This document shows, one piece after another, positions 52,685 to 64,000 of a stretch of 64,000 nt of DNA. Positions within the stretch are counted from its first letter, which is position 1, and each line of letters starts with the position of its first letter. The DNA is from Chromobotia macracanthus. Lineage: Eukaryota; Chordata; Actinopteri; Cypriniformes; Botiidae. Location of the stretch: NCBI GenBank assembly GCA_036877525.1, contig JAZGTH010000067.1, positions 1,408,501 through 1,472,500 on the forward strand, given 5' to 3'. Both the position numbers and the translations under genes were made by a program. Below the pieces are notes generated by a model that searched no databases, was not told where the DNA came from, and saw nothing but the letters and a program-made list of their open reading frames with translations.

Positions 52685-53160
52685 CTTCAAAGGCGATATT
52701 TAATTAGCATGTCATCATCAAAACGATTCATTCGGACACATTATGATCACAGGGAGGAAATTATTGCATCGCTGCTGGCAATCTGTGCTGGCTTGTGTTA
52801 ACACCATTTCCATAATGAAAATACACAAATGTTAATAGTCTGCGCCCTGATTTGGAGGAATACGAGAAAGCGTGTTAATTTCACTGTGTACTTTCACCAG
52901 CCCTCAGGTTGCTGGAGTACTGCAGGCCTGAAGAAACACATACAGACTCGATCTACTTGCAAATGTTGTTTTTCCTGATCTCTCTCTCAGAAATATTCCC
53001 AGCTTAAAAAAAACAAACTGCTGCTCCCATGTCACTGTTTTCCAGAGAGACCCCCGCTCAAGAGTTTCATTTTCAATTAAAACCTCATTTCATTTGAAGC
53101 TGACATGAAACTATAAATGGGAATTAGCATATCTGAGTGCCTGCCAAAGTGATTGTTGTA
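52685..53160. promoter_or_regulatory. Candidate conserved non-coding element
   Basis: A compositionally complex block with no repeat character contains TTTAATTAGCATG, ATTATGATCA, AATTATTGCATC and AATTAGCAT, i.e. several homeodomain and POU-like cores. It lies about 10 kb upstream of a neural developmental regulator, a typical position for enhancers. Conservation is not tested here. Confidence 0.3.
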
Positions 53161-56100
53161 CATTTTACTTTACAAATTGATTTTAGCTCCATCCGTTTAC
53201 TTCACAATGACAATGATTGATGACAATTCAACCTTCTCTCAACACAAAACAAACACAAAATCCTCAAGTCTATTTTTAGTACTGAACAACTTTTTAAACT
53301 CATAAACAATCATTTGCATGTCCAATGATCATGATCAAATATAGTTTCAAGGCAATGCGAGACAGACAGATAAAAGATGTCAAAGTCAACGACACAAAAA
53401 CATGTTTCCTCAGGCTGAAAGAATAAAAAGAAATTACTATATCCAATTAATTTTCTCAAAGAACAGACATGATTAAATAAACAACACATTACCTTTCAGA
53501 AGTCAATGCTTTCACGGGCCTTGTCCAGTGTGTGCATTTAGAGTGACTATGAAAAAAATATTCAGTAGACCCTGAATAAATATATAAATATTATATTCAT
53601 GTTACATTAAAAAACAAAGCACTTCACATGACAGAAGAAATAACTAATGTCTGGTAACATTTGCAGTCTAAAGAATTAGTGGGAGACATGAAGTAAATTC
53701 AGCACAGATCCTATGTAGGCATACAACAAAAATAATAATAGCTTGGAGGAAGAGGCCAATGGCAGGTGTAGCTTCCCCTGTGGATTTTAGGTTTACGTGT
53801 TTTGCTATCTGCGATTCAAGGTGGTGAAATGTGTTATTGAGAACTCACATGATTTAAGAATAAAGAAACATTAAATCAAGTTATAAAATATAGGAAAGCA
53901 CAAACTTTTCATCACTGGAGAACTGTCTGAAGAACCCTCTTCCTGCACAGGACACAGTAAATGACTTGCTCATTTTACAGGGGCTTTTTGTCAATACATT
54001 TATTGATTTACTCTCTACATCAAATAAGGCTTTACCCCGTGTTAACCTTGGGACCCCCTACCTGACACAACATCCATTCTGCTGCTGGAAAATTAGGCAT
54101 CAGTTGAGGTGGATAATGAATTCATCCTGCATTGCTAAAATAACTTTGCCAACCACACACTGGAGCAACTAGAAGATAATATTAATGTGCATTTGCTAGG
54201 TGTATTATCCATTTGTCCAAGTCAATAAGAACTGTCATTAAAAGCGGCAATAAAACTCACATTTTGTGGCTTATTTATCTCACAGGGAATTCAAACTTTC
54301 ATTTAGCACATTTTGCAGGCTGATTACTTATCACATTACAATGCTCTTTCATCTTCAAACTCAAATGGGATGTTGCTGAAATGAATAGTACAGTTTAATT
54401 TGCATATTTATTATCTTTATGGCTAAGGTGGCAGAGCAGAGTTTGAAAGTAATCATAAAAGCACATATTTCCTCCTCATCGCATCATTTCTCATCAGCTA
54501 TGTTGGCTATTTCTGACACTTTGTTTCTAATAAACAATTCTTCACAGTATTTTGTGGGCTGAATATAGAAAGTTTCAAGTGCAGTTTAAAAACTCTGGAA
54601 TGCAAATCAGGTCAGAGTTCAACAACAACAGACACTGTCAAGGATAAGACCCACCGCACCCTTTCAAATAATCCTGAAAACTCAAACTCAAGGCCCAGAA
54701 AAATTCACAGACCTTGAAGTTTCTAAGAAGGGTTCCTACCTGTGATCAACAGCTGCTTTTGAGCCCCTAATTTGAGAATAAGTGGAGGGTGGGGGTGCTG
54801 AGCAAGAGTATTTAGCTTTGGTCTCCATGGAGATTAAAGATATTGTAAGATGAGTGAGGGCCTCTGTGTCTCTCTCCACTCTTCTCCGTTGTTATCAAAA
54901 TGACAGTCTAGTGGGTGAAATGAAATCCGGGAGAGTACTCTTTTCATTTGGGGGAAATTATGGGCCATCCAGATACCTGCAGCACACGGGCTTAGCTGTG
55001 ACTCCAGACACGGCCTCTCCCAGCAGAAGACAAATCTTTATCACAGCCACTTTCTAAGGACCCCCAGCCTATGGCACACACACAATTTTATACATGGCAC
55101 ACACACATATGGATCAGCTTTAGCATAATCAGCTTACTTGAAATTAATATTTTAGTCATTAAGGTCTTCATTCAAGTGTCCCTGAGAGTAAAAACAAACC
55201 TGTTATCACTGTGGAGACGTCCTGAACTAAAAACTCTACTGCTGTTATGCAGAATATCACTTTGAGCAGAAAAACACTGTGACTAGGATTCAAAACGAAA
55301 CATCTCATATGTAACGTGTAATGTGTAAAATGACTGTCTGACTGTAAGTTAAAAATGATTTGATTATGTAAGAGAAAGAGACTGCAATATGATATTTGAT
55401 ACATGAAACTACCACAGTTATGTAGAAAATAAATTGGTACAACAGTTGGTTATACAGTTTAGCTGTCATTATACAAACATACATTGATTGTGATTGGTCA
55501 TTCACAGCAGTATCTCTAAATAACCACCACTGTCCATAGTAACTCTGCATAACTGACCGCACATCCAGAAAACCTGTGTCCTACATAGAAAAACTTCTCT
55601 TAACCTCTTAACCTCTCTGTATCTCTAGCATATACATCAGTTCCAGCTGTAGAGTAGAACTGAATGTCCCCATCTCAGTGTCTTCACGCGGCTTATATGA
55701 CATATGCACAGGTGTCAGTCTCTCCAAACACATCTTCATATTTGTACATTACACACAACATCAAACAATACTGGTATATGCAGACAGCATAACATTATTA
55801 AAGTGGGATCGTATGACAAATACTTTGAAACAATGAAAAAGTGAAAGGAAACAGAGAGAGATGAAACAATCAATCAGCAGGCAATTCGCTGGCGGCTGCA
55901 TGTGCATCAGATCATGTCTTATATCTTCAAGGATTTTCAGAGCGAATCGTAAAACAAAACTCCATTACCTCCTGCCACAGCATGCAAATGAATCACACCA
56001 TGGGGTGAGAGGGAATTAAAGAGCCTTCTCTAATCAATGACAAACCAGGATGAAATCCTCCCATCCATTCCTCTGCTCTCCAGAAACAAAAAATGCGTCC

Positions 56101-56466
56101 CACATCTTTCCTGTGTATCCATCCCTCTGCCACAGGGCAAACACACACCCTGTGAGCCTGGCGTCACTACTTTCTCCTGCCAAACTAAGGCCTGATAACT
56201 GAACAGAGATGACAGTCTAAACCCCCTCCCTTATCTGACTTCTAACCCCTCCAACATGTTTGTAAACGTTCTAGATTTGCTGTACTCAGGTGTAGATTTT
56301 TGGTGTAGCAGTTGAGATTGTCTGTGTGTATGTGTGAGAGACTGTGTTTGTGCATGTGGGAGGCCGGTCGGTACGCATGCAGATGCGCAGGGCTGCATGA
56401 ACGACAGGCTGGGCCTGAGGATATCTGTTGGCGTTTCTGCATCCAGCCTGCCTCTCTGTTCTCCAG
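53161..56466. other. Gene-poor intergenic DNA
   Basis: No coding exon chain or clear mobile element. Open frames on both strands are short and unrecognised. AT-rich unique sequence with scattered TAAT cores. Confidence 0.45.
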
Positions 56467-56510
56467 TCCTCTCCACCCGCTTCCTGCTGCCAGACTGCTA
56501 CAGCCCGCAG
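56467..56510 (+). other. Candidate 44-nt internal exon with strong splice sites
   Basis: CTCTCTGTTCTCCAG directly precedes, and CAG|GTGAGT directly follows, this 44-nt plus-strand segment; both sites fit consensus well. One frame reads LSTRFLLPDCYSPQ within a longer open frame. No partner exon or family is recognised. It may belong to a non-coding transcript or be chance. Confidence 0.25.
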
Positions 56511-58147
56511 GTGAGTCGTCTGCGGAGCCATATGGAGCGAGGAAAATTAACAACGAGGAGAAAATCTCCACAGCAGCGGGACGCCTGCATACCCTCTCTC
56601 ACGCTTGTGCTCTCTGCTCTACCTCTCCTCTGAACAAAATTCAAACATGTAGAGAGAGCACAAGAGAGGGGGGGGTGATAAAATTAATGGGGTTTAACAC
56701 TTTAAGACAACACTGGCAGCATTATTTGCACAGAATAGAAAAAGAGAGAGAGATTTCTTTTTACAGTTTGGTCATATTGTTGTATTATAAATCAGACCCT
56801 GGCTTAAGTATTTTACGCCTCTGTTTTATAAATGTACATTAACCCCATTTGCCCCCCTCTCCCTCCAGCAGACAGTCCTGAACGCAGGCAGATCATGCTG
56901 GAGGAGATTCCATTGTCCCCGGTGTGTACTCATGTTTGATACCATCATGGAGGAAAGTCCCCCATGGAGCCTCTCCTGGTCTGGGTCATTGATTACAAAG
57001 AGCCTCCTGGTTTTGTCTGACAGATGTGAATCTGTGCTATTTAATTTGGAGCGTTCCCCTTAAAGGGAGACCATTAGCCCATCCAATAGGAGCACAAATA
57101 GGATTCCATTAACAACTAGTGCTTCCGAAAAGCCAAGAAACGGGAAAAGCTTCATTTTAGATAGAGGACAGAAAAGAATTCCATCTTCATAAAGCGTGTA
57201 AACAGTGTAAAGTATCATCTTGTATAATCTTGTACACAACACAATGTTAAACTGTGTTTGTGGACTAGTTGCCCTCTCATCTCAGGGGCATAACAAGCAC
57301 ATGCTGGTGAGGAGAGCGTCCTTGTTTGGCACCAGAGGAAGGTGGGGTTGCTAGTTAAAATGTTAATAAGTGTGGTACAATTTTAATTTAACAGCCCTCT
57401 GCATTTCTAATTAGATCAGTGTCTGTGACTAAATGAGAAATAAAGAGAATTTGTGGCTTCTTAAACTCAGGCCACAGTTTGTTATGCCTCCGTTTGTTGT
57501 TTACATTTTTCAGCACATTAACATCTGTGATGTAATGAAGTGAAGTTTGAAACTGCAGATTATCACCACAGGGCTACAAATATTCAAGAAGTAAGCCACT
57601 GATAAAACTATTATAAAAGAAAATCTTTCAGAAATATTTCTTTTATGTGTTATTAATTATTATAGAAATAAACATCCCACACCTAGAAACATACTTCATT
57701 ATCCTAACTGTGGGCTGTTTACTGTTGCCAAGCATTACAGCAACTTGCTACCCTGATACAGAATGTGTGTATATTATCATTTTAACAGCTTTTAATGTAA
57801 CTCAGCCAACCAGAATTCAGAACTATCCATTTTATTAATGTATATAAAACCCATGTCTAAAAAGCATCAACACTGCTTTCCATTGAACTTTATAGCTGAG
57901 GTTTAGAAACCTTTAACTGCATGTTTATATCGTCAAAAAATCTCTCTGTGTGCAGCCCTGCAATAAAAGTGTGCATAAATTACTTTATGTAATCATACAA
58001 TGTAGATTAGCATGATAATGGCAGTGTTAATAGATGCTGGGAAGTGAGGAGTGACAGCACTCGAGACGTGCAGGCTGCAGGAGAGGATGATGATATGAGC
58101 CAATCAGCTGTCACTGTCACACATTCATCACGTCTTTCTTTCTCTTT
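56511..58147. other. Gene-poor intergenic DNA
   Basis: No gene seen. The block about 57340-57430 has several ATTAG/TTAAT cores and resembles non-coding conserved sequence, without proof. Confidence 0.4.
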
Positions 58148-58460
58148 TAAAGGTACAGGTCACCATTACTTACCCTCATATGGTTCAAAGTCGCTATAAT
58201 TTACCTGTGCAATGAAAAATGAATGGTGACCAGAGACGCTCCAGCACGGAAAACAACAAAAGACGGCATAATAAAACTGTGCATACTCATGCACCATGTT
58301 ATTCTATACAAGTCTATAACATAAGCCTAATAATAATGCAAGTCTGGGGCCATATAATAAGAGTTATGGGAGAAACAGATTTTCACATTTTGCCTTCAAA
58401 AGCTTGACAGTTGTGGTCACCATTCACCTTCACTTTGTGGAAAGAAGCACATTGGACATT
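58148..58460. mobile_element. Degraded MITE-like repeat
   Basis: The left end TTTTAAAGGTACAGGTCACC followed by ATTACTTACCCTCATATGG resembles the start of a common cyprinid non-autonomous DNA transposon. The right part contains GTGGTCACCATTCACCTTCA. Internal boundaries and the right terminus are uncertain. Confidence 0.45.
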
Positions 58461-61400
58461 TTGCTATAAACAACTCCTTTTGTGCTCTATGCAAGAAAAA
58501 AGGGCATAACTTTTGTGCTGTCTCTTTATGGTAAAGAACAAAAAAGGACACAGAAAGTCCCATTACCTGGTAGTTTTATCTGTATCATAAAGGTGCTAAA
58601 CTCAGCCTCTTGGCCATGTGGTTGTCTACTGGGTGTCAGGCTACCTGCTGCTGGTCAGACCATTTCAGAGCATGAGGTGGGCAGCTGGGATAATCTCCAT
58701 AAAGGAACCCAGTGAAGGGGCGACTGTGATACACAGGCTTTGAAGGGCTCTTGAATTTACCACCAAATTTCTCTTAAAGCATCACCACCATTAGTTAATC
58801 ACCTCCTTACACCCTCCTGCTGTGAGACACTGACCAGGAGACCACAATGAGCATCAGTGAAGCATGAAATCGATCAAAGCTATCATGCTAGCACAGAGCA
58901 CTTCAGAGACAGATCATACAGACCTGTTTCATCCTACAAAGACCCAGCAGGTCCATCCAATACCCAAACAGAGCATGAAGGACAAAACACTTCCTCACTT
59001 CCTGGAGCTTAATCTGAGTTGAGCAGAGTTCAAGACCACGGCAATTTTAAAAATCCTGCGATTAGGCTTATCCACAGATGTCTCCATCACAGTAAATTGA
59101 TGTGAGTTCAAATGCGACCATGAGCAATGCAGTTTAATCAGCTGAGTGAGGGGCCACAAAATCAAGCCACACAATGTTCTCACCAATTTCTTCTCAAATG
59201 GTTCTGTCAATTACCAGTAAAATCAATTTTATGTCCCTAACTATCAATAAACGGCACAGGGAGGAGCACAAAGCCATTTGCGGTCGCTACAGGAAGTCCG
59301 TACAGAACAGATGCAGAATCAATAGTCTTAATCAGCTGAACACGACTGCTGTATTAAAGTGTTAAATGACTGTTCTTTCAAAACCTGCCGTCACAAGCTC
59401 CTTCACTGCAGTAATCGTCATGTACCGGCATGTTTGCACAGATACACACATGCACTCAGAAGGTTCTCTTAAGTGCTCTCAAGAACCCAGTTTCTTGAGA
59501 ATCAGAACCAGCCCTACCAACCTCTATTCAAAGTGAGATGTTGGTTCAGAACCATGAGAGCACACGGCAGAGAGATGGATGAAAATAAATGAAAGCAGCA
59601 TTCGGGCAGTATTCAGAAAGAAGGCACTTCTGTCCCGTGTCCCTCTACACTCAGGCTATTGTGTGCCAGCCCGGCAGCTGCCCAGCCACCAACAGCATAT
59701 CAATGAAGGTACGAAACAATGACTGTGTGGCCATGGGGGAAACAGGGCGATGTAGTGTGGAGTCCTCATGATTGAGGACTGAATGGACCACTGAGAGCAG
59801 GGAGAAGAAGACCTCTGTGAGCCTGACTGACAGGCTGCGCAGTCCTGCTCTGAAACTGCAGCACCGCATATCACTACCAAACAATTTCTGAAGCCATGTG
59901 ACGTTTATGTGGCCTGCTGGCAGATGTCAAATCTTGAAATAAAAAACAATATTATATTGTAAAATAAAAAAAAAAATTAAGGATTCTGCACACTTTCTAG
60001 GTCACTAATCAGACAGGCAAATTTGTTATTTGACCATGTTAATGCCATTGCAAAAAGTTTTAAAATGTCTAAATTACAAACTAAATTAAATGAAATTCCT
60101 AGTAAGTTTAATTTCTTTTTTTTTCACTTTTTTATTTAAATTGAGAAAAGCATTAGATTAGAAAATGCAAAACAGACGCACCACCACTAATGGTCTCATA
60201 CTTATGAAACCAACAGCACAACTGTATAAGTGTCAACATCTATTACTACAATAAACTCCTCAGTGTGACATATGGAACAGAACACAAGAGAGAGGTGACG
60301 GCTGCTAAGCACTCTGTAGATGGAGAGTTGGCCAATGCATTAGTGAGGCAAAAGGCAATTTGGTTGCACTCAGAAATGTGCAACTATTAAGTCACTGTCA
60401 GGAGCCACAGGGGACTAAATGATCCCAGCATTTCTGATGTTAACTACTGCCATTCCCCTGCTTCTCCACTCATTAAAATACACACAAACTGACCAACAGA
60501 ATGTCTAACAGCTCATTACAGGCACATGTTCAAGCTGAGAGGTGTAAATGAAAGAGTGCTTGTGGATTTGAGAAACAGATTTATTTTGGCTTAAACCAAA
60601 AGTTAACACACACACACACACAACCTGAAATTCATTTAAATAATGTGGATAAAAAATGTGGATTTTTTTTGCTAAAATGTCTAACTTTAACAAAATCACA
60701 CTACTTTTTATATATTAATAAATGTAAGTATTAATACTTACTGATTAACTATGTGTAATGCTAAAATGTTCTGTTTCATGCAGGTATCACAAGATACACT
60801 GTAGGTATTAAACTCTATGTAATATCTATATTATTATTTTATATTGTCAGCCTCAGTAAATAAAAGTGGACTAATATAACTATTAAGCTTTTATTGTTTA
60901 TGCATCCAAGAAATTATATAGAATAGAAATGAAGCATTTCACTATAAAGCTGTATGAATATGGTCCTTCTATTTGCCTTGACTCTTTAGGAGCAGTCATC
61001 ACATCTCTCTGTTGGTTTTGTAAAAGGACCAAAGATGTTGAATTATTTAGACAGACCTACACAGCTGAGCTACAACCTTAAGAGACACAGTGAGTGCACT
61101 GTGTATGCCACACTGACACATGGATTAAGCATGTAATATACAAGAATGGATACAACAAAAATGCTTTTGTCACAGGTGGTCTGCAAGCGCTGGAAAGTCA
61201 GTAATAAAAGGCAAAATGTCTGCCAATAACAGCCTGATCTCATTACAAACTTTTCTAAAAACAACAATAAAATAATAATAATAATGCAACATTCAGTTTT
61301 TTCAGATATGTAACTGGTTTTTCTCTCTATCCACCAACAGGTCTGAAAACAGTTGTAGATACAGCTTAATAGTGTAAGCTGAACTATATCAGAACCATGG

Positions 61401-62039
61401 ACAGCGCCACAGGAGCCAATGAAATTAGAGCAACAATAGATGCAGCTGGAGAAAGATAGAAAGGTAGAGAGGACACTGCAGCAATGAAATAGCTTCAATA
61501 CTAACAGATAAACAGTTCAAGTACCGAGCTCACCTAACAATTAGAGCAGGACAGTTACAATCCCCCCAATGAGCCCTCAGCTGGATCTCCCCCAGTGAAT
61601 CGTCACTGAGGGCATAATGACCATCACATCTCGTGACTCTGCTGCTTCAGACTGCCCTGATGTCCTCTGCATTATCATAGCTCTGCACTTACAGCACTTG
61701 TGTTTTAAAGCCATTTATTTACCACATGATAATGTGGGCCCATCAGTTTGTCAGCATACGGGTGTAGGGAACTCAGTGTACTCTTACATGACATCCCAGA
61801 ATGCATCAGGTTACACAGCGATTAAAGAGAGGAGCTAATGATGAAATTATAATGCTGCTTGCTGACTCTCAGATCAGATGTCTGATTATATAGTGTAAAG
61901 AGTATATATAGAGAGTATAAAGACAGGAAGCAGAAAGAGAGAGAGAGACAGAATCCATGAAAATCATCTAACATTTAACATGCACTGATAACATCATGTC
62001 TTATTTAAATGTTTAAGTGTTGTCATATCAGTAACGTCT
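58461..62039. other. Gene-poor intergenic DNA
   Basis: No coding exon chain. Short AT-rich and (CA)n runs near 60608-60622, and a poly-A/T tract near 59965-60125. The 142-codon minus frame at 61070-61498 is low-complexity, without domain signature. Confidence 0.45.
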
Positions 62040-62470
62040 CTCTGTGTTTATTAGTTTTTGGAGAGCCCCATCAGGACGCAGATCTTTTCACCTTAATAAA
62101 TCTATCGAGCAGATTTCAAGGAAACACTAATTGATGAAAGCAGTCAGTATGAGATTAGGCTTACGTCATCTCTCTTTGCATTATTTTCTCCATTTTTAGC
62201 ACTAATGGGTTATGCTTTCTATGAGCCACAATCCTACCTGTTCGGCAACACTTTAATTTCCTAATTTAATGGGGAGAGAAAGATATTAATTTTGAAGTGT
62301 AAGGAGCCTTATGGAGTCTGACAGTTTATAGTAATTACCCTCTTGCATGTACGCTAACACAAAGGTAATTAGACTTCTGTCAGCACAGGATGTTATTCTG
62401 AGCCGAGCTGACACAGCCTCTGAGAGAATATGCTGTTAAGTGCTTATGCATTTTCACAACTACCACTCGT
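62040..62470. promoter_or_regulatory. Candidate conserved non-coding element
   Basis: A long, non-repetitive block dense in homeodomain-type cores (TAATTTCCTAATTTAATGG, GTAATTACC, GGTAATTAGA, CACTAATTGATG) and without open frames. Its texture is that of a vertebrate developmental enhancer, and its position on the upstream side of skor1 fits a regulatory domain. Impression only. Confidence 0.35.
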
Positions 62471-64000
62471 CTTGGCCACTGTCACACGGCACAGCTGAGG
62501 ATTTCACTTTCTGAGTTATTCCAAAAAACATCCAGGAGCCAAAGGACACGGGTGAATTTTTTAAAAATTTGTATCCCACATTTCCTTTATGATAGACGCA
62601 TCTTCTAATAAAATATAAAGAAAATGACCCATGCTGCCATGTGTGCCTGGTAACCTTGTGGAATAAATGGATGTGGAGAATAAAGAATTGACTGACAGCC
62701 TCTTCCTACCCGTCTCACCCCTGCTACAGTGCTCTGCTATTCTGTATCTTATTAACAATATAGTCCGGCCTGTAATGAAAGCTTATACATGTGCTATTCA
62801 TGGCTTACTCTGAAGGACCCTTTAATGCACACTGAATGGCTCTGGAGAAAGAGAGCGAGCAAGTGAGCGAGACGTATATCAGCTCACCATCAGGGTCTCA
62901 TATCCTTTGGCCTCAGGTATTAAATCGGTCACCAGGTTCAGGTCAGTGTAGGGCTGTGAAACTAGGGCTCTAGTGAAGAGTGAAGAGTTCTTCACTGATA
63001 TAAAGTCTTATGAGGTACTTTTAAGGAGCACTCAGAAGACAATAAGTATGATGAAATATTCAATTAAAGCAAGGCCATAATGTCTCAAATATTTCCTTGT
63101 ACCTTTTCACAGCTCCTCTTGGGTTTTAATTACAGAGTATAAAAAGCCAACAATGCAAGTGTCAGGCTTCACAAATATCTGTCTCGATCAGGCTGAGTGC
63201 AAACGGTGTGTGTGCATCAAAATAAAAGAATGAAAACACACTTGTTACGGTCTTGTAATGACACAGCCAAGAAAAATGCAGGTTTAAAGCCACGTAGACC
63301 ACTGGGTTGAATTATATTCCAAAAAGGCAACAAAGGATCATATCCCAGATACCTTATTCTGATACAAGTAACTGCATGCAAGCACCGCCTCCAGAGCGCA
63401 CCTACATCACAGGCAGTGTTGAGCACAAGCACCAGGGTACCAAAACACATTATAGTCAAATGGCAACAGGGGTGAGCTCAGCCAGCATCTGAGAAACTAC
63501 AACACATCTGACTCCATGTCAAGGTCTGAACTACTTGGGTACAGCACTCTCTGAAGAAATACAGAACAAAACAAACACACAGCTGAACTATGTTCCCAGG
63601 ACAGAGTGTTTTTTCTAACAATGTCACGTGTTTTAAATGTTAGAAATGCATACTACAAATTAATGACAGCATTTTTGACTGCAACAACATTTGATATTTT
63701 TGTACATTACCCTTAACGTCTGCGGTTTCATAATAATAGTTTTAATGTTGACATTTTTCTGAAAAGCTAATAACAGGCTCCAGATTTCATTGTGACTAGC
63801 CCTGTCTCTGAGCGATGTTGTCACAAAAAATCAACATGTTTGTTTAAAATAAGAAAGGCAAGCTTTAAGATGTGTCTATATAGTAAGACTATCAACCTGC
63901 TCTGAGAAATATTCCCTGGAGTGAAAAGACCTGACCCTGTGTAAAGAGAAACATTTAAATGGAAGAAGGATCATTACTCTCAACTCATGTTGAGTTTGTT
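62471..64000. other. Gene-poor intergenic DNA to window end
   Basis: No coding exon or clear repeat recognised; short frames only. Confidence 0.4.

Noticed and set aside
56242..56280. Plus-strand PSNMFVN resembling the kinase motif KPSNMLVN
   Set aside because: It is on the opposite strand to the map2k5 remnants and lacks the preceding HRD motif, so chance is likelier.
56312..56842. 176-codon plus-strand frame
   Set aside because: Not recognised as a protein; the only notable part is the splice-bounded 44-nt segment reported separately.

Overview
This window is nuclear DNA of a bony fish, most likely a cyprinid. The evidence is three intron-rich vertebrate genes with GT-AG introns, long gene-poor flanks, many tandem arrays, and diverged SINE and MITE copies of kinds I know from zebrafish and carp relatives. 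The species, and which teleost duplicate (a or b) each gene is, cannot be fixed from the sequence.

All three genes lie on the minus strand, so transcription runs from high to low coordinates. (1) skor1, a neuronal SKI/SNO-family corepressor, 38033-42985, 7 coding exons, about 723 aa. (2) pias1, a SUMO E3 ligase, 25038-35912, 14 coding exons, 650 aa. (3) morf4l1 (MRG15), a chromodomain/MRG chromatin protein, 16212-21226, 12 coding exons, 323 aa. I assembled each gene exon by exon, and every splice phase closes. SKOR1 followed by PIAS1 on one strand matches the human 15q23 order; MORF4L1 beside PIAS1 does not, as far as I recall. All three products act in the nucleus on transcription or chromatin, but nothing here shows that they share a pathway.

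Layout. 1-15.9 kb: no coding gene seen; one MITE, one SINE, a TATA-box/splice-donor pair and a cluster of CTCF-like motifs. 16-21 kb: morf4l1, with a 32-bp minisatellite in an intron and a 1.3-kb minisatellite just upstream of its promoter. 25-36 kb: pias1, with SINE fragments and a near-perfect 16-bp array in introns. 38-43 kb: skor1. 44.25-45.09 kb: a G-rich 19-bp array upstream of skor1. 45-64 kb: no intact gene, but two candidate decayed exons of map2k5 (the human neighbour upstream of SKOR1), a perfect hairpin, and stretches that read like conserved non-coding elements.

The most interesting signals are a decayed coiled-coil exon inside skor1, the map2k5 exon remnants, an in-frame alternative splice donor in the skor1 coiled coil, and four independent minisatellites placed in or next to the genes. 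No new enzymatic or defence system is evident. Ortholog comparisons rest on remembered protein sequences, with no database search.
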